Assembly (NCBI GenBank): GCA_903820085.1
Contig: CAIJGA010000008.1
Coordinates: 62,001-126,000 of the forward strand
Origin: an uncultured Chlorobiaceae bacterium
Lineage (GTDB): Bacteria; Bacteroidota; Chlorobiia; Chlorobiales; Chlorobiaceae
Direction of reading: 5' to 3'
Length of the DNA: 64,000 nucleotides
Positions 1 through 7,715 of this stretch are shown in pieces. The notes beneath the pieces were generated by a model. That model was not told the origin of the DNA. It was given only the letters and a program-made list of their open reading frames with translations, and did not search any database. Positions within the stretch are counted from its first letter, which is position 1. Every line of letters starts with the position of its first letter. The position numbers were made by a program, and so were the translations under genes.

Positions 1-30
1 CTGAGTCAGAACGGGCATGAGTAACAAAAA

Positions 31-1026
31 ATGCTGATGGCCAATTCTCTAATATGGCAAAATCTGCTGCGCGTCCAGATTGAACCAACCAACCGCTGCA
101 ATTTCAAGTGCAGCTATTGCAGACGCACCTATTGGTCCAGGCCAAACGGCGACATGTCTCTTGAGCAGTTTCTGCTGGTGCTCGACAAGTTACCGTCAGT
201 CGCTCGCATCCATCTGCAAGGCGTCGGGGAACCGTTACTCAACAGGGATTTACCGAAAATGGTTCGTTCTGCCAGATCTTCCGGTGCACGGGTCGGCACA
301 TCCACAAATGCCTCATTATTGACAAGGGAAGCTGCGGCTGCACTGCTTGATGCCGGCATCAACCGAATTAATCTGTCGATCGATACGATCGACCCTCTTG
401 CATTTAAACGCCTTCGCGGCGGCACAAAGGTTGAATCCGTCATCAACAATATTACCGCACTTGCTGACATTCGCAGCAAAAGCAGTTACCCGGACACCGA
501 TTTGGCCCTTGTGCTTGTTGCCAGTCCATCAGTGCTCGAAAAATTACAGGAGATTATTCATCTGGGGGCAAATCTTGGCTTGGATGAAGTGTATATGCAA
601 AACCTCAATTCCAGTTTCTTTCCGTCAAACAATAGTGATTTGCAGCAGCTAAACAACGTTGACCCGGAAAAATACAGGGAAGCAACCCTGGCTGCGGGCA
701 TCACCGCCGAAAACCTGGGTATCCGTTTCCTTGCGCCGGATCTGGATTGCACCGATCACTCGTATCGTTGCCAATGGCCTTTTCACGGTTGTAATATCAC
801 GTGGGACGGTTTTGTCTCACCCTGCTGTCTTCAACCTGATCCCGACTTGCTGAATTTTGGAAATCTGTTCGAGTCAGACTTTGAGATGATTTGGCAGAGC
901 AGTTCTTACCATGATTTTCGTGCCCGGGTGAAGGCCGACTGCGAGCCAATTTGCGTTGAATGCCCGGCTCGTTATGGCCGTATGTGGCACCCTGATGCCA
1001 ATCCATTTGCAAAGCATGAATCATGA
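31..1026 (+). CDS. Radical SAM protein with SPASM-like Cys-rich C-terminus
   Basis: The 331-residue protein has the radical SAM cluster motif CX3CX2C (Cys23, Cys27, Cys30), which binds a [4Fe-4S] cluster and S-adenosylmethionine. A GEP motif follows at residues 66-68. The C-terminal third carries Cys240, 247, 254, 265, 266, 304, 308 and 311, an arrangement like SPASM/twitch domains that hold auxiliary clusters. Such enzymes modify peptides or small molecules by radical chemistry; the substrate here is not evident. Its stop overlaps the start of the glycosyltransferase (ATGA), so the two are probably translationally coupled. The start is ATG at 31, with an in-frame ATG at 37; there is no strong ribosome binding site, so the exact start is uncertain. 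Family assignment is firm, function unknown. Confidence 0.85.
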   Translation: MLMANSLIWQNLLRVQIEPTNRCNFKCSYCRRTYWSRPNGDMSLEQFLLVLDKLPSVARIHLQGVGEPLLNRDLPKMVRSARSSGARVGTSTNASLLTREAAAALLDAGINRINLSIDTIDPLAFKRLRGGTKVESVINNITALADIRSKSSYPDTDLALVLVASPSVLEKLQEIIHLGANLGLDEVYMQNLNSSFFPSNNSDLQQLNNVDPEKYREATLAAGITAENLGIRFLAPDLDCTDHSYRCQWPFHGCNITWDGFVSPCCLQPDPDLLNFGNLFESDFEMIWQSSSYHDFRARVKADCEPICVECPARYGRMWHPDANPFAKHES

Positions 1027-2024
1027 CATTTACCGATAATAAAACATCCGTATCAGGAACACCACTGGTCTCGATCATTACACCGGTCTACAACCGTTCC
1101 GACTATCTGGGCGAGACGATCGAGAGCGTTCTTGCCCAAACGTTTACCGACTGGGAGTTGCTGATTATCGATGACGGTTCCGAGACTGATGAAACCCAAA
1201 AGATTGCAGAGGCGTACTGTAACCTCGATTCTCGCATTCATTACACCTACAGACCGCATGCCGGCACGAGCGCGACACGCAATCACGGCATTGCCCTGGC
1301 AAGAGGCAGATACCTTGGATTCCTGGACTCAGATGACCGATACCTGCCCCATGGGCTTGAATCCCTTGTAGATGCATTAAAGTCATCGGAAAAAAATGTT
1401 AAAATGGTATATGGTGACTTTTTCAAGTACTTTCAGTCAGAAAAGCGCTTTCATCCGACACGTGTAACACCTCCGCAGCCCAGACCAGGTTTGTATATCC
1501 AGTTTCTGGTGTCGGGTGCAAATCCCGTAGCCCCCTGTGCATGTCTGACCGAGCGATATGCTGTTGAAAAGCTTGGAGGTTTCGATAGCCGTTTTGACAG
1601 TCTTGAAGACAGGGAACTCTGGGCCAGGCTGGTTCGCAAATACGATATTGCTCACGTTCCAGAGAAGGTCGCCATATACCGCAAACATGATAACCAGATC
1701 ACTAATGCACAATTCAGTTCCAGAAGACGTTTGGCCATTGATAGACATTCCTATACCTATTTCTCTTCATTACCGCTGGATATATGGTTTCCAAAAGCAA
1801 CAACTGCTGCGACTCAAGCCAAGTCGCTCGATGAGTTGGCAATGGTCATGCTGAACCGTCCAAACACGGCGTTCGATACGGTCCTTCACCTGTTGCGCAT
1901 GGCACAAAAAAAGAGCCCTTCGCACAGCCGCCAAACTTTTGTGGACAACCTGGAAGCAAAAATACCTCAAATCCTGAAAAACCAGTATGGCAGCAGTGAG
2001 CGAATTCTAATTCCCGACTTGTAA
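1023..2024 (+). CDS. Family 2 glycosyltransferase
   Basis: This is a 333-residue GT-A fold glycosyltransferase. The nucleotide-sugar binding start is visible as the VSIITPVYNR segment (residues 16-25), with a DDGS motif at 50-53 and a DSDD metal-binding motif (DXD type) at 102-105. The catalytic domain fills about the first 230 residues; the C-terminal 100 residues are not diagnostic. There is no membrane segment, so it is probably a cytosolic or peripheral enzyme that transfers a sugar from an NDP- or UDP-sugar. It overlaps the radical SAM gene by 4 bp and is followed 4 bp later by the phosphorylase-like gene, so it sits inside an operon. The acceptor cannot be told. Confidence 0.88.
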   Translation: MTFTDNKTSVSGTPLVSIITPVYNRSDYLGETIESVLAQTFTDWELLIIDDGSETDETQKIAEAYCNLDSRIHYTYRPHAGTSATRNHGIALARGRYLGFLDSDDRYLPHGLESLVDALKSSEKNVKMVYGDFFKYFQSEKRFHPTRVTPPQPRPGLYIQFLVSGANPVAPCACLTERYAVEKLGGFDSRFDSLEDRELWARLVRKYDIAHVPEKVAIYRKHDNQITNAQFSSRRRLAIDRHSYTYFSSLPLDIWFPKATTAATQAKSLDELAMVMLNRPNTAFDTVLHLLRMAQKKSPSHSRQTFVDNLEAKIPQILKNQYGSSERILIPDL

Positions 2025-2028
2025 TGAC

Positions 2029-2808
2029 ATGACTGTACGTGATTCCAGTATTACTTCCGCTCGGCGCTACATCGATTTTTTGCTGATGCGGAAGAGTCCC
2101 GTCGAGCTTCCGGAGATACCCGGCCAGTGTATTATCAATTATGTCCCTGCTGTGAGCGACTCCATGAAAGCGCTCTATCCGCACCGCACGGTGACTCTCG
2201 GGATCACAAACCCCATGCAACTGGATGTGTTCAGTCCTGATCATGGAAAATCATTTGCCATGTCACATGGCCTGCATGGGTCACCGATGGCCGCTGTTCA
2301 GCTGGAAGAACTTATTGCGCTTGGCTGCGAGAATTTTTTGGTTATCGGTCCTGCCGGGCACCCCACATCAAAAAGCAAACCAGAACTTGAACTCGGGGAT
2401 TTGCTGCTCCCGACAAGCGCCTGGATCTTTGAAGGAACATCCCCTCATTACGGACAGCACAAGCAGTCATCACCATCAGTTGATGCTGTCACGCGCTTGA
2501 GAGATTCCTTGCAAGAACTCGAACTGCATTTCAGTCAAGGTGCTGTAGCGACCACCGATGCCCTTTACCGGGAAACCGAGCCATTTCTTCGAAAATTGCT
2601 GGAACGGCAAGTCCTTGCTGTCGAAATGGAATTGTCAGCCCTGTTTACTGTTGCACATTTTCATAGAAAAACCCTCGCAGGACTGCTCTTTATCAGTGAC
2701 CTGGTAAGCATTGATGGCAGATGGAATATCGCGCCTTCACCGAGAGTTTATAGAAATGTAGTAAGGCAACTTACTGATACAGTCCTTACTTATATAAAAA
2801 AACAATAA
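2029..2808 (+). CDS. Nucleoside phosphorylase superfamily protein (PNP/UDP type)
   Basis: The 259-residue protein fits the PNP/uridine-phosphorylase fold. The phosphorylase-like segments are ATTDALYRE (174-182) and the VEMELSALF stretch (198-206), where the Met-Glu pair normally contacts the ribose of the nucleoside. Members phosphorolyse nucleosides or hydrolyse S-adenosylhomocysteine and methylthioadenosine; which of these applies cannot be read. In an operon with a radical SAM enzyme, removal of 5'-deoxyadenosine or a nucleoside by-product is an attractive but unproven role. Its stop overlaps the next start (TAATG), indicating coupling to the SDR. It diverges from standard DeoD/Udp sequences in the N-terminal 80 residues. 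Confidence 0.72.
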   Translation: MTVRDSSITSARRYIDFLLMRKSPVELPEIPGQCIINYVPAVSDSMKALYPHRTVTLGITNPMQLDVFSPDHGKSFAMSHGLHGSPMAAVQLEELIALGCENFLVIGPAGHPTSKSKPELELGDLLLPTSAWIFEGTSPHYGQHKQSSPSVDAVTRLRDSLQELELHFSQGAVATTDALYRETEPFLRKLLERQVLAVEMELSALFTVAHFHRKTLAGLLFISDLVSIDGRWNIAPSPRVYRNVVRQLTDTVLTYIKKQ

Positions 2809-3533
2809 TGCAGAACAAAACTATCATTGTTACAGGTGCAGCTGCAGGAATCGGACTTGCAACATCACTCCGATTCGCCAGAGCAGGCACACGTGTCCTG
2901 GGTCTGGACCGTAATCCGGCGATCGTTGATATATGCAGAGAAATACCTAATTTTACCGGCATTTCCTGCGATCTGACCGACAGCGCTAAAATCAGTGCAA
3001 CGCTAAACAACCTTGGAGCGGATAACATTGATGGGCTGATCAACAACGCCGGAATCAACCCGTATCCATCGAGCTTACCCGATACATCGGAGACTGTCTG
3101 GCTCAAAATACTTGAAACTAATCTGACGGGGACCTACAGAATAACCAAGGCAGTGCTTGAACGCATGAACAGAGGAGGGACGATCATTAATATCAGTTCG
3201 ATTCTTGCTCTCTCAGGCGCCAGAAAGAATGCTGCCTATGCGGCTACCAAAGGGGCCCTTGTCTCGTTAACCCGCGCAATGGCCCGGGATCATGGTCCTG
3301 CAATCCGAGTCAATTGCGTTTGTCCGGGTGCTGTGCAAACCGATATGTTCGAAGAATATCTTAATCGTTGCGACGACCGGGAGCAAGAGCGGGACAGGAT
3401 CAGGCGGTCACTCCCCTTACAGCGACTTGGTAAACCTGAAGATATTGCAGAAGCCGTGTTTTTTTTATCCTCTGACTCCGCTTCATGGATCACTGGCCAG
3501 GTACTGGTCATTGACGGAGGTGATTCTGCCTGA
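2808..3533 (+). CDS. Short-chain dehydrogenase/reductase (SDR)
   Basis: This is a classical SDR of 241 residues. The Rossmann dinucleotide motif TGAAAGIG is at residues 9-16, NNAG at 79-82, Asn105 and Ser130/131 occupy the expected catalytic region, and the catalytic pair is Tyr144/Lys148 (YAATK). The C-terminus ends in the typical ITGQVLVIDGG pattern. An NAD(P)-dependent oxidation or reduction of an alcohol/carbonyl is expected. The sequence resembles the FabG-like/glucose dehydrogenase branch, but it sits in an accessory operon (1-bp overlap with the phosphorylase-like gene) and not in a fatty acid cluster. The substrate is therefore probably the small molecule or sugar handled by the neighbouring GT2 and radical SAM enzymes. 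Confidence 0.85.
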   Translation: MQNKTIIVTGAAAGIGLATSLRFARAGTRVLGLDRNPAIVDICREIPNFTGISCDLTDSAKISATLNNLGADNIDGLINNAGINPYPSSLPDTSETVWLKILETNLTGTYRITKAVLERMNRGGTIINISSILALSGARKNAAYAATKGALVSLTRAMARDHGPAIRVNCVCPGAVQTDMFEEYLNRCDDREQERDRIRRSLPLQRLGKPEDIAEAVFFLSSDSASWITGQVLVIDGGDSA

Positions 3534-3548
3534 CGGAGTATTCCAGAG

Positions 3549-3650
3549 ATGAATATACGTCACAACGCTCATAACCGAACCGCATCAATCAGTGAACTCG
3601 TACAACTCATTGCTTCTCATATGAAAAACGAAATCCTCTTAACTCCCTAA
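3549..3650 (+). CDS. Possible 33-residue ORF between the SDR and ATP-grasp genes
   Basis: An ATG at 3549 opens a 33-codon frame ending TAA at 3648-3650. A CGGAG sequence at 3534-3538 lies 10 bp upstream, a workable ribosome binding site. The peptide starts MNIRHNAHNR; its second half (from SISELVQLI onward) could form an amphipathic helix. It lies in the same orientation as, and 11 bp before, the first CphA-like gene. It could be a real small peptide, the decayed 5' end of a lost gene, or chance. There is no homology that I recognise. Confidence 0.3.
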   Translation: MNIRHNAHNRTASISELVQLIASHMKNEILLTP

Positions 3651-3661
3651 TTTGAGTCTGC

Positions 3662-5641
3662 ATGAACCCGAACACAGCAGCCCAATCCTCGTCTGTTTCC
3701 ATGCTTGATTTGACAGGCAAGCCATTTGCTTTTCAGGGATACGTTAATGGTTTTCGTCAGCCAACCTTGCGTTACAAGGTGCACAGCGAAACGGGTAAAC
3801 CGCCGAATCTTTCTGAAATTGATACCTTTTTTTTGAAAGAGCTGGGTGTGCACTATTATTTTGACCTCTCTGGAGATGAGGATGATCCCGTTCTGGCGCG
3901 GCTGAAGCACTGGCCTTCCGCTCTACTCAATCAAGCTAATCATCCGGTTTTTGAGCCGGCGCGTATCCTGAAGCCCGAGGGGAAAAATCCGGATCACTAT
4001 CTCATTTTCCAGCCCTGCATGGATCATGGTGCCGCCGTGTCAGCCGTTCTTTTTGTTGTCAATTTACTGAAACTGGCATTTCGGGAGAGAGGAGCCGGCG
4101 AAAGCCTCAAGGAGGTTAAAAAATCCTACAGCAGCTTTCAAAAGGGTCTTGCTTTTACCGGGTTGCAAGACTATAACCAGAAATTTATTTTGAAAGCAGC
4201 CTCTGAACTGGGTATCCAATGGTTTCATTTAACGGGTATGCGTTTCCAGTTGGGAGCTGGTCGTAACGCTCGCTGGCTGGACAGCTCTTTCACCGATGCA
4301 ACGGCGGTCATTTCCTCGACTTTGGCCCGCCATAAACCATCCGCAGCCTATATCCTGCATATTTCGGGGTTACCGGTGGCACAACATTTTCTTGTCAGGA
4401 ACAGTGAAGAGGCCATTCGCCATGCCGAAGAGCTGGGCTATCCCGTTGTCATAAAGCCGGCCGATCTTGATGGCGGGCTGGGCGTCAAAACCAATCTGCA
4501 ATCGGCCCAGTCCGTTGCCCGGGCATTTTTGGCCGCTGCAAAGTTATCGCAACAGGTGCTGGTTGAAAAGCATGTGCCGGGGCGCGACTATCGGATTCTG
4601 ATAGCCAGCGGTGAAGTTTTTGGTGTCTATGAGCGGGTGGCGGGAGGAGTCACCGGCAACGGCCGGGATGCTGTCACGACCCTGCTTGAACGGCAGAATC
4701 AAGAGCGAACGGCTGCAGGACATAATCCATGTTATTCTTTGCAACATGATCCATGTTATTCTTTGCATCCCATTGCCTTTGACGAGGAGGCAAAAGAGCT
4801 GTTGCTTGATCAGCATCTTGACGGCAATGCAGTTCCGGCAGACGGTCAATGGGTCAGGCTCAGGGGAGCCCGTGATGTTAAGAGTGGCGGCTTGCGGATA
4901 CCCGTACCGTTACATCAGGTGCACCCCGACAATCTCTCTCTGGCGCTGCGTGCGGCAAGAGCGCTGCGGCTGGATGTTGCCGGTATTGACCTGCTCATTC
5001 CGGATATTGAACACTCCTGGCTCCATACCGGTGCCTCGATTTGTGAGGTCAATGCCAGGCCCGAGATGAGGCAATTCCTGCACAAGCCCATGCTGGTTAC
5101 CTTGTTTAAGGCTGGAAACGGGAGAATCCCTGTGGTGATCATTATTGAGGCCGAATGGAGCCCTGAAAACATCAGCTCTTCAATACATCAGGAATGCCAG
5201 GCAAGAGGAATCAATGCCGGGCTCGCCAGTGGCAAGGAGGTGCGGGTCGGTGAGCAGTGCATCAATAAGGCCTGCTCCGGTGCATTCGATGGCGCAAGGA
5301 TGCTCTCCCTTGACAGCACGGTAGACGCCATGATTCTGCATGTTACCGAGAATCAGGTGATGAGGAACGGGTGGCCTGTGGAGTGGTGTGATGTCCTGCT
5401 GGTCGGCAGAGCCTCGCCGGAACTCAAAATCCCCGCCTATTCACCCGTCGAGTGGCTCTCTTTTGCCGAAACACTTTGTCCGCGGCGTGTCATCATGGAA
5501 GAAGCTGACCCGGAAGTTTACGATCATGCGGCCTCTTTGTTCAAGGGTGAGAATCTGCTCAACTTGCCCTGCTGGTCGGGGAAAGAAGAACGAGCTGCAA
5601 CGGTCATGAAGGTTGTTAACGAGCTTATTGAAGCCTCTTGA
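3662..5641 (+). CDS. Cyanophycin synthetase-like ATP-grasp ligase, CphA2-type (copy 1)
   Basis: The 659-residue protein follows the CphA order. An N-terminal domain covers about 1-200. An ATP-grasp ligase domain covers about 210-480, with LGYPVVIKPADLDGG near 258-272, VEKHVPGRDYRIL near 301-313, the GQWVRLRGA segment near 395-403 and CEVNARPEM at 461-469. A Mur-ligase-like segment follows from about 485. In that last part the position of the Mur P-loop (GTNGKT-type in canonical CphA) reads IIIEAEWSPENI, so the second nucleotide site is lost, and the domain stops after about 170 residues. Canonical CphA1 is about 870-900 residues. The layout matches CphA2-type enzymes, which polymerise dipeptide units with one active site; the actual substrate here is unknown. 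Residues 355-370 contain an 8-residue tandem duplication. Confidence 0.8.
   Translation: MNPNTAAQSSSVSMLDLTGKPFAFQGYVNGFRQPTLRYKVHSETGKPPNLSEIDTFFLKELGVHYYFDLSGDEDDPVLARLKHWPSALLNQANHPVFEPARILKPEGKNPDHYLIFQPCMDHGAAVSAVLFVVNLLKLAFRERGAGESLKEVKKSYSSFQKGLAFTGLQDYNQKFILKAASELGIQWFHLTGMRFQLGAGRNARWLDSSFTDATAVISSTLARHKPSAAYILHISGLPVAQHFLVRNSEEAIRHAEELGYPVVIKPADLDGGLGVKTNLQSAQSVARAFLAAAKLSQQVLVEKHVPGRDYRILIASGEVFGVYERVAGGVTGNGRDAVTTLLERQNQERTAAGHNPCYSLQHDPCYSLHPIAFDEEAKELLLDQHLDGNAVPADGQWVRLRGARDVKSGGLRIPVPLHQVHPDNLSLALRAARALRLDVAGIDLLIPDIEHSWLHTGASICEVNARPEMRQFLHKPMLVTLFKAGNGRIPVVIIIEAEWSPENISSSIHQECQARGINAGLASGKEVRVGEQCINKACSGAFDGARMLSLDSTVDAMILHVTENQVMRNGWPVEWCDVLLVGRASPELKIPAYSPVEWLSFAETLCPRRVIMEEADPEVYDHAASLFKGENLLNLPCWSGKEERAATVMKVVNELIEAS
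4721..4768 (+). repeat. 24-bp tandem duplication inside copy 1 of the CphA-like gene
   Basis: Two adjacent 24-bp units (4721-4744 and 4745-4768) differ at only two positions. They encode HNPCYSLQ followed by HDPCYSLH. The paralogue downstream has a single shorter segment here, so the repeat is a copy-1-specific in-frame insertion in the loop that follows the LLERQNQER helix of the ATP-grasp domain. Confidence 0.9.
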
Positions 5642-5662
5642 CTGTTTTTTTGCCAAAAAAGA

Positions 5663-5681
5663 GCCCTGCGCATTGCAGGGC
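5663..5681. terminator. Hairpin between the two CphA-like genes
   Basis: A perfect 7-bp stem (GCCCTGC, 5663-5669, with GCAGGGC, 5675-5681) has a 5-nt loop. It follows a run of A residues and is not followed by a T-run on the + strand, so it is a weak + strand terminator or a processing site. On the opposite strand it would be followed by T residues. Confidence 0.45.
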
Positions 5682-5714
5682 CTGCATCCTTATAACTCTC
5701 TTATTTGAGTCCGC

Positions 5715-7658
5715 ATGAATCCGAACGCCAGTGCTCAATCCTCTTCGCTTTCCACGCTTGAGATGACAGGCAAGCCATATGCGTTTCAGGGATACGTTCA
5801 TGGTTTCCATCAGCCAACACTGCGTTACAAGCTTCTCTGGGAAGCTGGCAGCCTGCCCAATCTTCCTGACATCGATGCCTTTTTTTTGAAAGAGTTGGGC
5901 GTGCCCTGTGATTTTGATTTCTCTGGTGATGATGAGCCCGTCCTGGCGCGGCTGAAGCACTGGCCTTCAGCTCTTTTGAATCAGGAAAATCATCCGGTTT
6001 TTGAGCCGGCATGTATACTGAAACGGCAGGGGAATGATGCTGACCATTATCTCATGCTCCAGCCCTGCATGGAGCATGGTGCTGCATTGGCGGCAGTTGT
6101 TTTTGTCATACGGCTCTTGAAATTGGCGTTTCAGGAGAATGCCGTTGAGGGCCTCAAGGAGGTTAAAAAAACGTTCAGCAGCTTTCAAAAGGGTCTTGCC
6201 TTTACCGGGTTGCAAGGCTTTAACCAAAAATTTATTTTGAAAGCCGCCTCTGAACTGGGTATCCAATGGTTTCATGTAACGGGTACGGCTTTCCAGTTGG
6301 GGGTTGGCCGTAACGCTCGCTGGCTGGACAGCTCTTTCACCGATGCAACGGCGGTCATTTCCTCGACTTTTGCCCGCCACAAACCATCCGCGGCTTATAT
6401 CCTGCATATTTCGGGGTTACCGATGGCGCCGCATTTCCTTGTCAGGAACAAGGAGGAGGCTATTCGACGGGCAGAAGAGCTGGGCTATCCCGTTGTCATT
6501 AAACCGGCCGATCTGGATGGCGGAGTGGGTGTCAAAACAAATCTTCGAACGGCAGAATCAGTTGCCAAGGCATTTTTGGCCTCCGCAAAGTTTTCGCAAC
6601 AGGTGCTGGTTGAAAAGCATGTGCCGGGGCGCGACTATCGAATTCTTGTGGCAAGCGGGGAAGTCTATGGTATCTATGAGCGGGTGGCAGGAGGGGTTAC
6701 CGGTAACGGCAAGGATTCTGTTCTCACCCTGCTTGAGCGGCAGAATCAAGAGAGAGAGACGGCAGAAAATGATATGCATTATCCTTTGCAGAAAATGGCT
6801 TTTGATGAAGAGGCAAAAGAGCTGTTGCTTGATCAGCATCTTGACGGCAATTCAGTTCCGGCAGATGGTCAATGGGTCAGGCTCAGGGGAGCCTGTAATA
6901 TTGCGAGTGGCGGCGTGCCGATTCCCGTGCCGTTACATCAGGTGCATCCTGACAACCTCTCCCTGTCGCTGCGTGCGGCAAGAGCGCTGCGGCTGGATGT
7001 AGCCGGTATTGACCTGCTCATACCGGATATCAAGCACTCCTGGCTTGAAACCGGTGCCTCGATTTGTGAGGTTAATGCCAAGCCCCAGATGAGCCTCTTC
7101 CTGCAGAAGCCCATGCTGGTCACCTTGTTCAAGGGTGGAAACGGTAGAATTCCTGTGGTGATTATTGTTGAGGCTGAATGGAGTCCTGAAAACATCAGTT
7201 TTACAATACAGCGGGAATTCCTCGCAAGAGGTGTAAATGCCGCTCTTGTCAGTGGCAAGGAGGTTTGGGTTGGTGGGTACTGTGTCAATAAAACCTGTTC
7301 CGGCACTTTTGATGGCGCAAGGATGCTCTCGCTCGATACCAGTGTTGAGGCAATGATTATTCACGTTACCGATAATCAGGTGATGAAGACAGGGTGGCCT
7401 GTGGAGTGGTGTGATGTTCTGCTTGTCGGCAGAGGGTTGCCGGAAAAGGGGAGTTTGGCTTATTCTTCCGTTGAGTGGCTCTCTTTTGCTGAAACAATTG
7501 ACCCGCAGCTTATCATCATGGACGATGGTGATAAGGAATTGTACAGCCATGCGGCATCATTGTTCACCAGTCAAAAACTGCTTAGCTTGCCTTGCTGGGC
7601 GGGGAAGGAAGAGAGAGCGGCAACGGTCATGAAGGTTGTCGACGGGGTGGTAGTATAA
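5715..7658 (+). CDS. Cyanophycin synthetase-like ATP-grasp ligase, CphA2-type (copy 2)
   Basis: This is a tandem paralogue of the preceding gene: 647 residues, about three-quarters identical by eye along its whole length. It keeps the ATP-grasp signatures (LGYPVVIKPADLDGG, VEKHVPGRDYRIL, CEVNAKPQM) and again has no P-loop in the Mur-like segment (VIIVEAEWSPENI where canonical CphA has a GTNGKT-type loop). The loss therefore predates the duplication. The copies also share the sequence just before the start (TTGAGTC.GCATGAA), so the duplicated unit includes the translation start region. Both copies have intact ATP-grasp motifs, which argues against pseudogenes. A role in making a cyanophycin-like or other amide-linked peptide is inferred; no cyanophycinase or isoaspartyl dipeptidase gene is in the window. 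Confidence 0.8.
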   Translation: MNPNASAQSSSLSTLEMTGKPYAFQGYVHGFHQPTLRYKLLWEAGSLPNLPDIDAFFLKELGVPCDFDFSGDDEPVLARLKHWPSALLNQENHPVFEPACILKRQGNDADHYLMLQPCMEHGAALAAVVFVIRLLKLAFQENAVEGLKEVKKTFSSFQKGLAFTGLQGFNQKFILKAASELGIQWFHVTGTAFQLGVGRNARWLDSSFTDATAVISSTFARHKPSAAYILHISGLPMAPHFLVRNKEEAIRRAEELGYPVVIKPADLDGGVGVKTNLRTAESVAKAFLASAKFSQQVLVEKHVPGRDYRILVASGEVYGIYERVAGGVTGNGKDSVLTLLERQNQERETAENDMHYPLQKMAFDEEAKELLLDQHLDGNSVPADGQWVRLRGACNIASGGVPIPVPLHQVHPDNLSLSLRAARALRLDVAGIDLLIPDIKHSWLETGASICEVNAKPQMSLFLQKPMLVTLFKGGNGRIPVVIIVEAEWSPENISFTIQREFLARGVNAALVSGKEVWVGGYCVNKTCSGTFDGARMLSLDTSVEAMIIHVTDNQVMKTGWPVEWCDVLLVGRGLPEKGSLAYSSVEWLSFAETIDPQLIIMDDGDKELYSHAASLFTSQKLLSLPCWAGKEERAATVMKVVDGVVV

Positions 7659-7663
7659 AAAAA

Positions 7664-7684
7664 GAGCCCCGCGACGCAGGGCTC
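7664..7684. terminator. Terminator hairpin between convergent genes
   Basis: GAGCCC (7664-7669) pairs with GGGCTC (7679-7684). An A-run lies on the left and a short T-containing tail on the right. It sits between the second CphA-like gene and the convergent outer membrane protein gene and may serve both directions. Confidence 0.6.
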
Positions 7685-7715
7685 CTTGTAAAGCTTGACC
7701 AAGAGAACTTATCTC

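Noticed and set aside
1-24. Possible 3' end of an upstream gene (frame ending TAA at 22-24)
   Set aside because: Only eight codons are visible and the other frames also close within 20 bases, so the true frame cannot be chosen.
4721-4768. CRISPR-like repeat
   Set aside because: The two units are directly adjacent with no spacer and encode in-frame protein sequence.
6933-7550. 205-codon - strand frame inside the second CphA-like gene
   Set aside because: The paralogous gene has a similar but interrupted antisense frame, so it is a by-product of codon usage, not a gene.
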